Shown piece by piece: positions 1 through 10,576 of a stretch of 64,000 bases of DNA. Origin of the DNA: Pseudomonas sp. ML2-2023-3 (lineage in GTDB: Bacteria > Pseudomonadota > Gammaproteobacteria > Pseudomonadales > Pseudomonadaceae); the NCBI RefSeq assembly GCF_037055275.1, contig NZ_CP146343.1, forward strand, positions 10,001 to 74,000. The letters run 5' to 3'. Under the pieces are notes generated by a model. That model saw nothing but the letters and a program-made list of their open reading frames with translations. It was not told the origin of the DNA and made no database searches. How positions within the stretch are numbered: the first letter of the stretch is position 1; every line of letters starts with the position of its first letter. Both the position numbers and the translations under genes were made by a program.

Positions 1-565
<565 letters not shown>

Positions 566-715
566 AAACATCTTTGGGTTTTTAAGAAACCCTAAACTTG
601 GCTCAGCAATCGTTGGTTACATCTTTGATTTCTCGCGGAGTAACTTGTGATGCTGATAATCTTGTTGACTATCAGTCTGACTCCACAAGCACCCACACGA
701 ATTGCTTGATTCAGT

Positions 716-726
716 TGTTAAAGAGC
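716..726 (-). promoter_or_regulatory. boxA antitermination element of the rRNA leader
   Basis: The minus strand reads GCTCTTTAACA, matching the core of the rRNA boxA bound by NusB/NusE. It lies about 150 nt upstream of mature 16S, as in other gammaproteobacterial rrn leaders. Confidence 0.8.
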
Positions 727-759
727 GGTTGGTTTAGCTTTCGCTGAACCGAGGCGCGC

Positions 760-787
760 ATTCTACAGCAGCCTCTGTTACTGTCAA
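760..787 (-). promoter_or_regulatory. rrn promoter, proximal of three
   Basis: On the minus strand TTGACA (782-787) and TAGAAT (760-765) are separated by 16 bp and followed by a GC-rich discriminator (GCGCGCCTC). This is the arrangement of a stringently controlled stable-RNA promoter. Confidence 0.75.
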
Positions 788-868
788 GCGGTTATTTTAA
801 GATGTTTTCAAAGTTTCCTCTGTAACATCAACCACTTGCGCTTTCGATCTCTCGTTAGCGGGAGGCGA

Positions 869-896
869 ATTCTACAGCGTTACACGCTGCTGTCAA
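869..896 (-). promoter_or_regulatory. rrn promoter, middle of three
   Basis: On the minus strand TTGACA (891-896) and TAGAAT (869-874) have a 16-bp spacer, followed by the discriminator TCGCCTCCCGC. Both hexamers are the same as in the proximal promoter. Confidence 0.75.
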
Positions 897-1002
897 CACC
901 TCATTTCCTGCTTCGATGACTTGAAGCTGACACTGCCGAAAACCAATCCAACTCATTGAAACTCAAGGAGTTTTCCGTTTCGACTGCGCCGGAAGTGGGC
1001 GC

Positions 1003-1030
1003 ATTATAGGCCGTCACAATTCTGGGTCAA
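1003..1030 (-). promoter_or_regulatory. rrn promoter, distal of three (P1-like)
   Basis: On the minus strand TTGACC (1025-1030) and a perfect TATAAT (1003-1008) are separated by 16 bp. A GC-rich discriminator (GCGCCCAC) follows, and an AT-rich tract lies upstream in the UP-element position. Confidence 0.8.
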
Positions 1031-1072
1031 GCACTTGTTTCACATTTCTGTCATATAACCTTTAAAGCCCCT

Positions 1073-1104
1073 AAAAGCAGAGGCCAGCCTGACGGCTGGC
1101 CTCT
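1073..1104 (-). terminator. Rho-independent terminator of mmsA
   Basis: An 11-bp perfect stem (1079-1089 with 1094-1104) and a 4-nt loop are followed on the minus strand by GC and then four T (1073-1076). It lies 28 bp beyond the mmsA stop and insulates that operon from the rrn promoters. Confidence 0.8.
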
Positions 1105-1132
1105 CTTCTTCTATATAGAGCTACCGCCAGCC

Positions 1133-2626
1133 TTACAGGCTCGGAAAGGCAAACTGCGATGCCTCATGGCTGGCCCGCTGCGGCCAGCGCTGGGTGATTG
1201 CCTTGCGACGCGTGTAAAAGCGCACACCGTCCGGGCCATAAGCATGCAAATCGCCAAACAGCGAACGCTTCCAGCCGCCGAAGCTGTGATAGGCAACCGG
1301 CACAGGCAACGGAACGTTCACCCCCACCATGCCGACTTCAATTTCATCGCAGAACAAGCGAGCCGCCTCGCCATCGCGAGTGAAGATACAGGTGCCGTTG
1401 CCGTACTCGTGATCATTGATCAGTTGCATTGCCTCTTCCAGGCTCTTGACCCGCACGATGCACAACACCGGACCGAAGATTTCTTCTTTATAGATACGCA
1501 TCTCAGGCGTCACGCGATCAAACAGGCAACCTCCCAGGAAGAAGCCTTCTTCGTGACCCTTAATGCTCAGGCCGCGACCATCAACCACCAGCTCGGCACC
1601 CGCCGCCACGCCATCGTCGACATAACCGCTCACTTTGTCACGCGCCTGCCCTGTAACCAATGGCCCCATGTCCAGACCGCAGGAAGTACCCGCACCGATT
1701 TTAAGCGCCTTGATTTGTGGAACCAGCTTGGCTACCAGGGCATCTGCCACTTGATCGCCCACACACACCGCTACCGAAATAGCCATGCAGCGTTCGCCGC
1801 ACGAACCATAAGCGGCACCCATCAGTGCACTGACCGCGTTATCAAGATCCGCATCCGGCATCAGTACCGCATGGTTCTTCGCCCCGCCCAGTGCCTGAAC
1901 GCGCTTGCCACGCTTGGTGCCTTCCGCATAGATGTACTCGGCAATCGGAGTTGAACCCACAAAGCTCAACGCTTTAACTTCCGGCGCCTCGATCAATGCG
2001 TCAACGGCAGACTTGTCTCCGTGAACCACGTTCATGACGCCTTTAGGCAGACCAGCTTCCTGCAACAACTGGGCGATCAGCAGTGTCGAGCTTGGATCAC
2101 GCTCCGACGGCTTCAGAATGAAGCAGTTACCGCACACGATCGCCAGTGGATACATCCACAGAGGAACCATGGCCGGGAAGTTGAAAGGCGTAATCCCTGC
2201 AACCACACCCAGCGGCTGAAAATCCGACCAGGCATCAATATTAGGTCCTACGTTGCGGCTGTACTCACCCTTCAGGATTTCAGGAGCTGAACAGGCGTAC
2301 TCAACGTTTTCGATCCCACGCTTCAATTCACCTGCAGCATCTTCCAGCGTCTTGCCGTGCTCTTCGCTGATCAACTGGGAGATACGTGCTTCGTTCTGCT
2401 CCAGCAATTGCTTGAAACGGAACATCACCTGGGCACGCTTGGCAGGCGGAGTGTTACGCCACGCCGGGAAGGCTGCTTTCGCCGCATCAATGGCTTGCTG
2501 AATTGTCTCGCGACTGGCCAACGGAACCTGATGAATCACTTTACCGGTGGACGGGTTAAACACATCGGCGGTGCGACCGGAATCGTTCAGCAACTCGCCA
2601 TTGATCAAGTGTTGAATGGTGCTCAT
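1133..2626 (-). CDS. mmsA: Methylmalonate/malonate-semialdehyde dehydrogenase (CoA-acylating)
   Basis: This 497-aa protein belongs to the aldehyde dehydrogenase superfamily. The MmsA family oxidises methylmalonate or malonate semialdehyde with NAD+ and CoA, giving propionyl-CoA or acetyl-CoA and CO2. Visible landmarks are the TPFNFP segment (146-151), the nucleotide-loop motif FVGSTPIAEYIY (222-233) and the catalytic Cys280 in GERCMAI. The frame is open 19 codons further upstream, but the start at 2626 has a good ribosome binding site (CTGGAGT) and gives the usual family length of about 500. It lies downstream of bauA, whose product from beta-alanine is malonate semialdehyde, so the two enzymes fit consecutive steps in the cytoplasm and probably share a transcript. 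Confidence 0.95.
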   Translation of the reverse strand: MSTIQHLINGELLNDSGRTADVFNPSTGKVIHQVPLASRETIQQAIDAAKAAFPAWRNTPPAKRAQVMFRFKQLLEQNEARISQLISEEHGKTLEDAAGELKRGIENVEYACSAPEILKGEYSRNVGPNIDAWSDFQPLGVVAGITPFNFPAMVPLWMYPLAIVCGNCFILKPSERDPSSTLLIAQLLQEAGLPKGVMNVVHGDKSAVDALIEAPEVKALSFVGSTPIAEYIYAEGTKRGKRVQALGGAKNHAVLMPDADLDNAVSALMGAAYGSCGERCMAISVAVCVGDQVADALVAKLVPQIKALKIGAGTSCGLDMGPLVTGQARDKVSGYVDDGVAAGAELVVDGRGLSIKGHEEGFFLGGCLFDRVTPEMRIYKEEIFGPVLCIVRVKSLEEAMQLINDHEYGNGTCIFTRDGEAARLFCDEIEVGMVGVNVPLPVPVAYHSFGGWKRSLFGDLHAYGPDGVRFYTRRKAITQRWPQRASHEASQFAFPSL

Positions 2627-2709
2627 GAATACTCCAGAAAAGTTGTCCACAGGCGCGAGCGCTGCGCGCCTGGGTGAGTGCAATTAGTGTCGCTTCTATA
2701 TAGAAGCGA

Positions 2710-4059
2710 TCAGTCGATCTGATTCAGTGCTTCGCCGACCGCATCGAACAAACGATCCAGGTCTTGCGGCTTGCTGTTGAAGGTTGGCCCGAACTGCAGG
2801 GTGTCACCGCCAAAGCGTACGTAGAAGCCGGCTTTCCACAGCTTCATCGCAGCATCGAACGGACGCACAATCGCATCGCCATCACGCGGTGCAATCTGAA
2901 TTGCACCCGCCAGACCATAGTTACGGATATCAATGACGTTCTTCACACCCTTCAAACCGTGCAGTGCGTTCTCAAAATGCGGTGCCACTTCAGCCACGCT
3001 CTGCACCAGGTTTTCTTTTTGCAGCAGATCGAGCGCTGCAAGGCCTGCAGCACAGGCCACAGGGTGAGCCGAATAGGTATAGCCATGAGGGAATTCAACC
3101 GCATACTCAGGCGTCGGCTGATTCATGAATGTGTGATAAATCTCGCTGGTGGCAATCACGGCGCCCATAGGGATCGCACCGTTAGTCACTTGCTTGGCAA
3201 TACACATCAAGTCAGGCGTTACACCGAAGCTGTCAGCTCCGAACATCGAACCTGTACGACCAAACCCGGTAATCACCTCATCGAACACCAACAGTATGTT
3301 GTGCTGATCGCAGATTTCACGCAGGCGTTTCAGATACCCCTGAGGCGGAACCAGCACACCGGCCGAACCGGCCATAGGCTCCACAAACACCGCCGCAATG
3401 TTCGAGGCATCGTGCAGTTCGATCAACTTGAGCAACTCATCAGCCAAGGCGATCCCGCCCAGCTCCGGCATGCCGCGAGAAAACGCGTTGCTTGCCAGCA
3501 GTGTGTGCGGCAAGTGATCGACATCCATCATCGCCTGGCCAAACATTTTACGGTTGCCGTTCACTCCACCCAGGCTGGTACCGGCGATGTTCACACCGTG
3601 ATAGCCACGCGCACGGCCAATCATTTTGGTCTTGGTCGACTGACCTTTCAGGCGCCAGTAGGCACGCACCATTTTGACCGCTGTATCCGCACACTCCGAA
3701 CCCGAGTCAGTGAAGAACACGTGATTGAGATTGCCCGGTGTCAGTTCGGTGATCTTTTCTGCCAACTTGAAGGACAGTGGGTGGCCGTACTGGAACGCCG
3801 GGGAGTAATCGAGGGTGCCCAATTGCTTGGCAACGGCTTCCTGGATTTCTGTGCGGGTATGCCCTGCGCCACAAGTCCACAAACCTGACAGCGAATCGTA
3901 GATTTGCCGACCCTTATCGTCCGTCAGATAACTGCCTTTAGCGGCCACGATAAAACGCGGATCGCGATGGAAGTTACGGTTGGCGGTGTAAGGCATCCAG
4001 TGAGCATCCAGTTTGAGCTGGCTGGTCAGGTTCAATTCGGCATTCTCGGGCATGTTCAT
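2710..4059 (-). CDS. bauA: Beta-alanine (omega-amino acid):pyruvate aminotransferase
   Basis: A class-III PLP aminotransferase of 449 aa, closely resembling the Pseudomonas omega-amino acid:pyruvate transaminase. It moves the amino group of beta-alanine to pyruvate, giving malonate semialdehyde and alanine. Recognisable parts are WTCGAGH (61-67), the PLP-pocket Asp260 in VFDEVITGFGR and the Schiff-base Lys289 in CIAKQVTNGA. The start at 4059 was chosen because GAGG lies 9 nt upstream; an 18-codon extension upstream has no such site. It is transcribed with mmsA and diverges from a LysR-type gene across a short region containing a LysR-type dyad. Confidence 0.93.
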   Translation of the reverse strand: MNMPENAELNLTSQLKLDAHWMPYTANRNFHRDPRFIVAAKGSYLTDDKGRQIYDSLSGLWTCGAGHTRTEIQEAVAKQLGTLDYSPAFQYGHPLSFKLAEKITELTPGNLNHVFFTDSGSECADTAVKMVRAYWRLKGQSTKTKMIGRARGYHGVNIAGTSLGGVNGNRKMFGQAMMDVDHLPHTLLASNAFSRGMPELGGIALADELLKLIELHDASNIAAVFVEPMAGSAGVLVPPQGYLKRLREICDQHNILLVFDEVITGFGRTGSMFGADSFGVTPDLMCIAKQVTNGAIPMGAVIATSEIYHTFMNQPTPEYAVEFPHGYTYSAHPVACAAGLAALDLLQKENLVQSVAEVAPHFENALHGLKGVKNVIDIRNYGLAGAIQIAPRDGDAIVRPFDAAMKLWKAGFYVRFGGDTLQFGPTFNSKPQDLDRLFDAVGEALNQID

Positions 4060-4154
4060 CAGCAAAACCTCGCAAGGCGAAAGCGGCGTCGGATGTTGAA
4101 AGCGTTGTTGCACCTAAATTGCCACGCCTATAAAGTCGATGAAATCCAACTCTT

Positions 4155-4169
4155 CTAACCTTTAGTTAG
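4155..4169. promoter_or_regulatory. Candidate LysR-type operator between bauA and its divergent regulator
   Basis: CTAAC and GTTAG form a perfect inverted repeat with a 5-bp spacer, giving the T-N11-A signature of LysR-family sites (T4156 to A4168). It lies 15 bp before the LysR start codon and about 95 bp upstream of bauA, which suits autoregulation plus activation of the catabolic genes. Binding is inferred. Confidence 0.5.
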
Positions 4170-4183
4170 GCGTGCACTAAACT

Positions 4184-5104
4184 ATGAGCAGCCGTCGTCC
4201 CGATGCACTGGCCCAGGTCAGCGACTTTGATATTCGATTGCTGCGCATTTTTCGCAGCGTAGTTGAGTGCGGCGGGTTCTCGGCGGCAGAGACCGTGCTG
4301 GGTATCGGGCGCTCGGCCATCAGTCAGCAAATGAGCGACCTTGAGCAACGCCTGGGTTTGCGCCTTTGCCAGCGTGGTCGCGCGGGGTTCTCGCTGACAG
4401 AAGAAGGACGAGAGGTCTATCAGTCGGCTCTACAGTTATTGGGGGCACTTGAAAGTTTTCGCACAGAGGTCAACGGCCTGCACCAGCACTTGCGCGGCGA
4501 ACTGACCATTGGCCTCACAGACAACCTCGTCACCCTGCCCCATATGCGCATCACCCATGCCCTGGCCCAACTCAAAGAGCGCGGCCCGGATGTGCAAATC
4601 CATATCCGCATGATTTCGCCCCACGAGGTGGAACAGGGAGTACTCGACGGGCGCCTGCACGTGGGCGTCGTGCCCCAGGCCAGCACGTTGTCCGGGCTGG
4701 AATATCAACCGCTCTACAGCGAGCGCTCCTTGCTGTACTGCGCCGTTGGCCATCCGTTGTTTTATGTCGATGACCGGCAATTGGCGGATGCGCGGCTTAA
4801 TGATCAAGATGCCATCGCTCCCACCTTTCGCCTGCCCTCCGATATTCAGGCTCACTACCAAGCGCTCAACTGCACCGCCAGTGCGTCGGACCGCGAAGGC
4901 ATGGCCTTTTTGATTTTGACCGGACGCTACATCGGTTATCTGCCCGATCACTACGCCAGCCTGTGGGTTCAGCAAGGTCGGTTACGGGCGCTGAAGGCAA
5001 AAACACGCTTCTACGATCTGAGCCTCGCATCCGTCACGCGTAAGGGGCGTCGCCCGCATCTTGTACTGGAAAGTTTCCTTGAGAGCCTTGAGGCGACGCG
5101 TTAA
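4184..5104 (+). CDS. LysR-family transcriptional regulator, probable activator of bauA-mmsA
   Basis: A 306-aa protein with the standard LysR layout: an N-terminal winged helix-turn-helix (about residues 13-72, including GGFSAAETVLGIGRSAISQQ) and a periplasmic-binding-protein-like effector domain (about 95-300). It starts 124 bp from bauA on the opposite strand. This divergent position is typical of a LysR activator of the adjacent catabolic operon, so beta-alanine or a related metabolite is a likely effector. The family call is firm; the target is inferred from position. Confidence 0.88.
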   Translation: MSSRRPDALAQVSDFDIRLLRIFRSVVECGGFSAAETVLGIGRSAISQQMSDLEQRLGLRLCQRGRAGFSLTEEGREVYQSALQLLGALESFRTEVNGLHQHLRGELTIGLTDNLVTLPHMRITHALAQLKERGPDVQIHIRMISPHEVEQGVLDGRLHVGVVPQASTLSGLEYQPLYSERSLLYCAVGHPLFYVDDRQLADARLNDQDAIAPTFRLPSDIQAHYQALNCTASASDREGMAFLILTGRYIGYLPDHYASLWVQQGRLRALKAKTRFYDLSLASVTRKGRRPHLVLESFLESLEATR

Positions 5105-5160
5105 CGTGAAAAGTCTCGCTACGGTGCAGAATGCTCCCACACAGATTGCCTGGAACACCT

Positions 5161-5811
5161 ATGACCTTTGACGTCCCCGCCCACGATGGCAAGCCTCCCA
5201 GCCGCATTCGACAAAAAAACGAAGAGGCCATTCTCAAGGCCGCTGAGGACGAGTTTGCCCGCCACGGTTTCAAGGGCACCAGCATGAACGCCATCGCACT
5301 CAGCGCCGGGCTGCCAAAGGCCAACCTGCACTATTACTTCACTAACAAGTTGGGCCTGTATATCGCGGTTCTCAGCAATATCATCGAGTTGTGGGACAGC
5401 ACCTTTAATGCCCTGACCGCTGAAGACGACCCCGCTAAAGCCCTGACACAGTACATCCGCGCCAAGATGGAGTTTTCCCGCCGACAGCCCCAGGCCTCCC
5501 GTGTATTTGCCATGGAAATCATCAGCGGTGGCGCCTGCCTGACCGAGTACTTCACTCAAGACTACAGAGCCTGGTTTCAAGGCCGGGCCGCCGTGTTTCA
5601 AGCCTGGATCGATGCGGGCAAAATGGACCCGGTGGATCCCGTGCACCTGATTTTCCTGTTATGGGGCAGTACGCAGCATTACGCTGATTTTTCGACACAG
5701 ATTTGCCGCGTATCAGGCCGCACCCACCTGAGCAAACAGGACATGCAAGCGGCTAGCGACAACCTGATTCGTATCATTCTCAAAGGCTGCGGCCTGACGC
5801 CCACTGTCTAA
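5161..5811 (+). CDS. TetR-family regulator of the RutR type
   Basis: A 216-aa repressor-type protein. The N-terminal TetR helix-turn-helix spans about residues 15-65 (GFKGTSMNAIALSAGLPKAN, then LHYYF). The C-terminal half resembles E. coli RutR, the uracil/thymine-responsive regulator, in stretches such as QASRVFAMEIISGG and the STQHYADF segment. Pyrimidine catabolism releases beta-alanine, so a RutR-like gene beside bauA/mmsA makes metabolic sense, but no pyrimidine-degradation genes are in the window. The start at 5161 was preferred over one 30 bp upstream because it begins at the normal family distance from the HTH. Its ligand is unproven. Confidence 0.8.
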   Translation: MTFDVPAHDGKPPSRIRQKNEEAILKAAEDEFARHGFKGTSMNAIALSAGLPKANLHYYFTNKLGLYIAVLSNIIELWDSTFNALTAEDDPAKALTQYIRAKMEFSRRQPQASRVFAMEIISGGACLTEYFTQDYRAWFQGRAAVFQAWIDAGKMDPVDPVHLIFLLWGSTQHYADFSTQICRVSGRTHLSKQDMQAASDNLIRIILKGCGLTPTV

Positions 5812-5824
5812 GCCTGGAACCGAC

Positions 5825-6427
5825 ATGCCTTCGACCCTCACGGGACTTTGCGAATACCGCGAAGAAATCCGTAAAAGCCGCTTTATTACTTTCGCTGCGC
5901 CCATCACCAGTGCCCAGCAAGCCTTCGATTTTATCGAGCAATACAGCGATCTTGATGCGTCGCACAATTGCTGGGCCTGGAAGCTCGGGGACCAATACCG
6001 AAGCAGCGATGATGGCGAGCCAGGCGGTACAGCCGGTCGCCCGATACTCTCAGCCATTGAGGCCCAGGACTGCGACCAGGTCGCGGTGCTGGTCATCCGC
6101 TGGTATGGCGGAATTCAGTTGGGCACCGGCGGACTGGCTCGCGCCTATGGCGGTGGCGCTAACAAATGCCTGCAAAGTGCCGAAAAGCTGCCCCTAGTCA
6201 GTCGAGTAGCCCTCTCCTGCGCCTGCAGTTTCAGTGAGCTTGCTCTGGTCAAACTGCGCATCTGCGAACTGAACGGCCTGATCATCGATGAAGCATTCAC
6301 CGCCAATGGCGTTGACCTGCAACTGGCACTGGCCGAGGAACAGATTGCCCCTGCACAGCAACAACTGGCTGACCTCAGCCGCGGCAGAATTTTACTGCAC
6401 CGTCACACCTTCAAAGCTGACGAGTAA
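5825..6427 (+). CDS. YigZ/IMPACT-family protein
   Basis: A 200-aa protein of the YigZ/IMPACT (UPF0029) family. The signature region is clear: SHNCWAWKLG, DGEPGGTAGRPIL and VIRWYGGIQLGTGGLARAYG (about residues 46-115), followed by the smaller C-terminal domain. Family members are linked to translation or stress signalling, but the bacterial function is not settled. It starts 13 bp after the TetR gene, so the two are probably cotranscribed. Confidence 0.88.
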   Translation: MPSTLTGLCEYREEIRKSRFITFAAPITSAQQAFDFIEQYSDLDASHNCWAWKLGDQYRSSDDGEPGGTAGRPILSAIEAQDCDQVAVLVIRWYGGIQLGTGGLARAYGGGANKCLQSAEKLPLVSRVALSCACSFSELALVKLRICELNGLIIDEAFTANGVDLQLALAEEQIAPAQQQLADLSRGRILLHRHTFKADE

Positions 6428-6584
6428 AAGTGCTACTTTCCTGCATCCATAGTTGCCCACATTCACTGTGCACCCGCCTGTGGATAACCTGAGCACATAG
6501 CGCTGCAACCCTTGCACACCATAGGTTTCAAGCACTTGTACGCTTTTTAGCCAACTCTTATCACCTTTCTATAGGACGCTACTC

Positions 6585-8323
<1,739 letters not shown>

Positions 8324-8329
8324 CACCCC

Positions 8330-8359
8330 CTGTGGGAGCGGGCTTGCCCGCTCCCACAG
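8330..8359. repeat. REP hairpin between convergent genes
   Basis: A 30-bp near-perfect palindrome built from GTGGGAGCGGGC and GCCCGCTCCCAC, the core of the common Pseudomonas REP family. It sits 6 bp after the adenine deaminase stop and before the 3' end of the convergent LysR gene, where it may act as a transcript-end stabiliser. Confidence 0.85.
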
Positions 8360-8397
8360 ACATCTGAAACTGCATCACCGTCAGTACCACAGCAGTT

Positions 8398-9315
8398 TTA
8401 CTGTTTTCCCGGGTACAACTTGCTCAACACCGCACACCGCTCACTGAGCATGTCGCGCAACAAACGCACCGGCTTGCTCAACTGTGCACGATGACCACAC
8501 AGCAGATTGAGCGGCGCCCGTTCGCACACCAACTCAGGCAATAGCACCCTGAGCCTGCCCGCAGTCACATCGCCCGCCACATCCAGCCATGACTTGCAGG
8601 CAATGCCCTCCCCGGCGACTGCCCACAAACGCACCACGTCAGCATCATCGCTAAAACGATTGCCGGTCACGGTCAGCCCCAGTTCACGCTTGCCATCATT
8701 GAATTGCCAATGGTCGTGGACCCGCGTGCCTAGCATGTACAACAGGCAATTGTGTTGCAGCAGTTGTTCGAGCTGACGCGGTTCCCCCTTGCGCGCCAGG
8801 TAGTCGGGCGATGCACACAAGACCCGCCGATTGTCCGGGGCAACTGGCAGTGCCACCAGGCTGGAGTCTTCCGGTTCGCCGTAACGCAAAGCGATGTCCA
8901 CAGGCTGGCGAAACAGATCGGCAATCCGGTCGCCCAATAACAGGCGCACGGTCAGTTGCGGATGCTCACGTTGAAACTCATCCAGCCAGGGCAGCAGCAG
9001 ATTACGTCCGAAATCCGAAGGGGCCGACAACTGCAACACACCGCTGACTTGATCTTGCCCACGCGCCAACAAGCGCCGCCCTTCGTCAAGACTGCTCAAT
9101 GCCGTACGGGCATATTCGAGAAAGCCTTCGCCTTCGGCCGTCAGACGCAAACTGCGAGTTGAGCGCGCCAGCAATCGAGCGCCCAGTTGCACCTCTATCC
9201 GCTTGAGTGCCGCGCTGGCCACCGCAGGCGACATGTCCATCACTCGGGCGGCGGCCGACAGGCTGCCCAAATCAGCCGCGCGAACGAACAATTGCAGATC
9301 ATCAAAACGCAGCAT
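8398..9315 (-). CDS. LysR-family transcriptional regulator
   Basis: A 305-aa LysR protein with an N-terminal HTH (about residues 1-60; LSAAARVMDMSPAVASAALK) and a CrgA/AaeR-like effector domain (LSAPSDFGRNLLLP, then VDIALRYGEPEDSSLVA). It is divergent from the MDR oxidoreductase gene with 124 bp between the starts, so it probably regulates that gene and itself. The inducer is unknown. Confidence 0.87.
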   Translation of the reverse strand: MLRFDDLQLFVRAADLGSLSAAARVMDMSPAVASAALKRIEVQLGARLLARSTRSLRLTAEGEGFLEYARTALSSLDEGRRLLARGQDQVSGVLQLSAPSDFGRNLLLPWLDEFQREHPQLTVRLLLGDRIADLFRQPVDIALRYGEPEDSSLVALPVAPDNRRVLCASPDYLARKGEPRQLEQLLQHNCLLYMLGTRVHDHWQFNDGKRELGLTVTGNRFSDDADVVRLWAVAGEGIACKSWLDVAGDVTAGRLRVLLPELVCERAPLNLLCGHRAQLSKPVRLLRDMLSERCAVLSKLYPGKQ

Positions 9316-9439
9316 CCAGGGTTCACTCGGCCATTATCAAAAAAATATTGAAAGAGACTGCTCTTTTAGCCGGTTTTATCGTGCTGCGAAATAGCGAATT
9401 ATCACTACCAGATTCTTACCCCTCTTCAGGACATCTCCG

Positions 9440-10453
9440 ATGAAAGCTGTCGCTTACTACAATTCGCTGCCCATTCAAGACCCGCTGGCCCTGCAAGACA
9501 TTGAATTGCCTGAGCCGGTCGCCGGCCCAAGGGACTTGCTGGTCGAGGTCAAAGCCATCTCCGTCAACCCGGTGGACACCAAGGTCCGCCAGAACGTCCA
9601 GCCAGAAGCCGACGCTGCCAAAGTTCTGGGGTGGGACGTGGCCGGGGTCGTCAAGGCGGTGGGCAGTGACGCCAGCCTGTTCAAGGTTGGCGACAAGGTG
9701 TTTTACGCCGGATCCATCGCCCGGGCCGGGGCCAACAGCGAGCGCCATGTGGTCGATGAGCGAATTGTGGGGCACATGCCAAAAAGCCTCGACTTTGCCC
9801 AGGCTGCCGCGCTGCCGCTGACCGCCATCACCGCATGGGAGCTGTTGTTTGAGCGACTGGGTGTGGCCGAAGGTGGAAATGATGAGCAGCAGAGCCTGCT
9901 GATTGTCGGCGCAGCAGGCGGGGTAGGCTCGATCCTCACGCAACTGGCCAGCAAACTGACCGCACTCAAGGTGATTGGCAGCGCATCGCGCCCCGAAACC
10001 CAAGCCTGGGTCCGCGAGCTGGGCGCCGACATCGTTGTCGACCATAGCCAGGCACTGAGCGAGGAACTCAAGCGCCACGGCATCAATGCCGTCACCCACG
10101 TCGCCAGCCTGACCCAGACCGACCAGCATCTGGATCAGTTGGTCGAAGCCCTGGCACCTCAAGGCAAGCTGGCACTGATTGACGATCCCAAGGCGCTTGA
10201 CGTTACCAAGCTCAAGCGCAAGAGCCTGTCACTGCACTGGGAGTTCATGTACACCCGCTCACTGTTCGAAACCGCGGACATGATCGAGCAGCATCACTTG
10301 CTCAATCGGGTCGCCGACCTGATCGATGCAGGCATCCTGCGCACCACCGTCGGCGAGCATTTCGGCACCATCAACGCCGCCAACCTGCGTCGCGCCCATA
10401 CGCTGCTTGAAAGCGGCAAATCCAAAGGCAAAATTGTGCTCGAAGGGTTCTGA
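9440..10453 (+). CDS. MDR-family NADPH oxidoreductase (quinone oxidoreductase/zinc-binding ADH-like)
   Basis: A 337-aa medium-chain dehydrogenase/reductase. The N-terminal GroES-like domain contains VNPVDTKVR and GWDVAGVV, and the Rossmann domain has VGAAGGVGSILTQLA (about residues 151-165). The Cys cluster of zinc alcohol dehydrogenases is missing, so it is more likely a quinone oxidoreductase-type reductase. The divergent LysR regulator suggests induction by a reactive carbonyl or quinone compound; this is inference. Confidence 0.85.
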   Translation: MKAVAYYNSLPIQDPLALQDIELPEPVAGPRDLLVEVKAISVNPVDTKVRQNVQPEADAAKVLGWDVAGVVKAVGSDASLFKVGDKVFYAGSIARAGANSERHVVDERIVGHMPKSLDFAQAAALPLTAITAWELLFERLGVAEGGNDEQQSLLIVGAAGGVGSILTQLASKLTALKVIGSASRPETQAWVRELGADIVVDHSQALSEELKRHGINAVTHVASLTQTDQHLDQLVEALAPQGKLALIDDPKALDVTKLKRKSLSLHWEFMYTRSLFETADMIEQHHLLNRVADLIDAGILRTTVGEHFGTINAANLRRAHTLLESGKSKGKIVLEGF

Positions 10454-10542
10454 TTAACGCGACACGGGACTGATGCGGCCAACTTTCAACCGTCAGTCAG
10501 AGACTTGACCCCGGACATATTTACCCAAGTATTTCGGCATAC

Positions 10543-10575
10543 ACTGGCCTCCTTTGCGAACCGAAGGAGGCCAGT
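10543..10575 (+). promoter_or_regulatory. Perfect hairpin that buries the ribosome binding site of the next gene
   Basis: ACTGGCCTCCTT (10543-10554) and AAGGAGGCCAGT (10564-10575) are exact complements: 12 bp with a 9-nt loop. The right arm contains the whole Shine-Dalgarno AAGGAGG, and the stem ends one base before the ATG at 10577. In RNA this would hide the ribosome binding site. Whether it acts as a thermosensor, a ligand switch or a target of an RNA chaperone cannot be told from sequence. Confidence 0.7.
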
Positions 10576-10576
10576 C

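Larger units (their letters stand above)
566..1078 (-). other. rRNA operon leader and promoter region
   Basis: This 500-bp stretch has no credible gene. On the minus strand it holds three tandem sigma70 promoters, an AT-rich upstream segment (about 1035-1075) that could act as an UP element, and a boxA antitermination signal. The transcribed part probably also carries the 5' half of the RNase III stem that releases pre-16S RNA. No tRNA is visible in it. Confidence 0.85.

Noticed and set aside
6479..6487. TGTGGATAA, a perfect DnaA-box sequence in an intergenic gap
   Set aside because: The box is single, and the same 9-mer occurs elsewhere in the window inside genes (for example near 25972 and 57560), so no origin is supported.
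8330..8359. The palindrome after adenine deaminase considered as a dedicated terminator
   Set aside because: There is no T-run and the sequence matches the REP family, so it is listed as a repeat.
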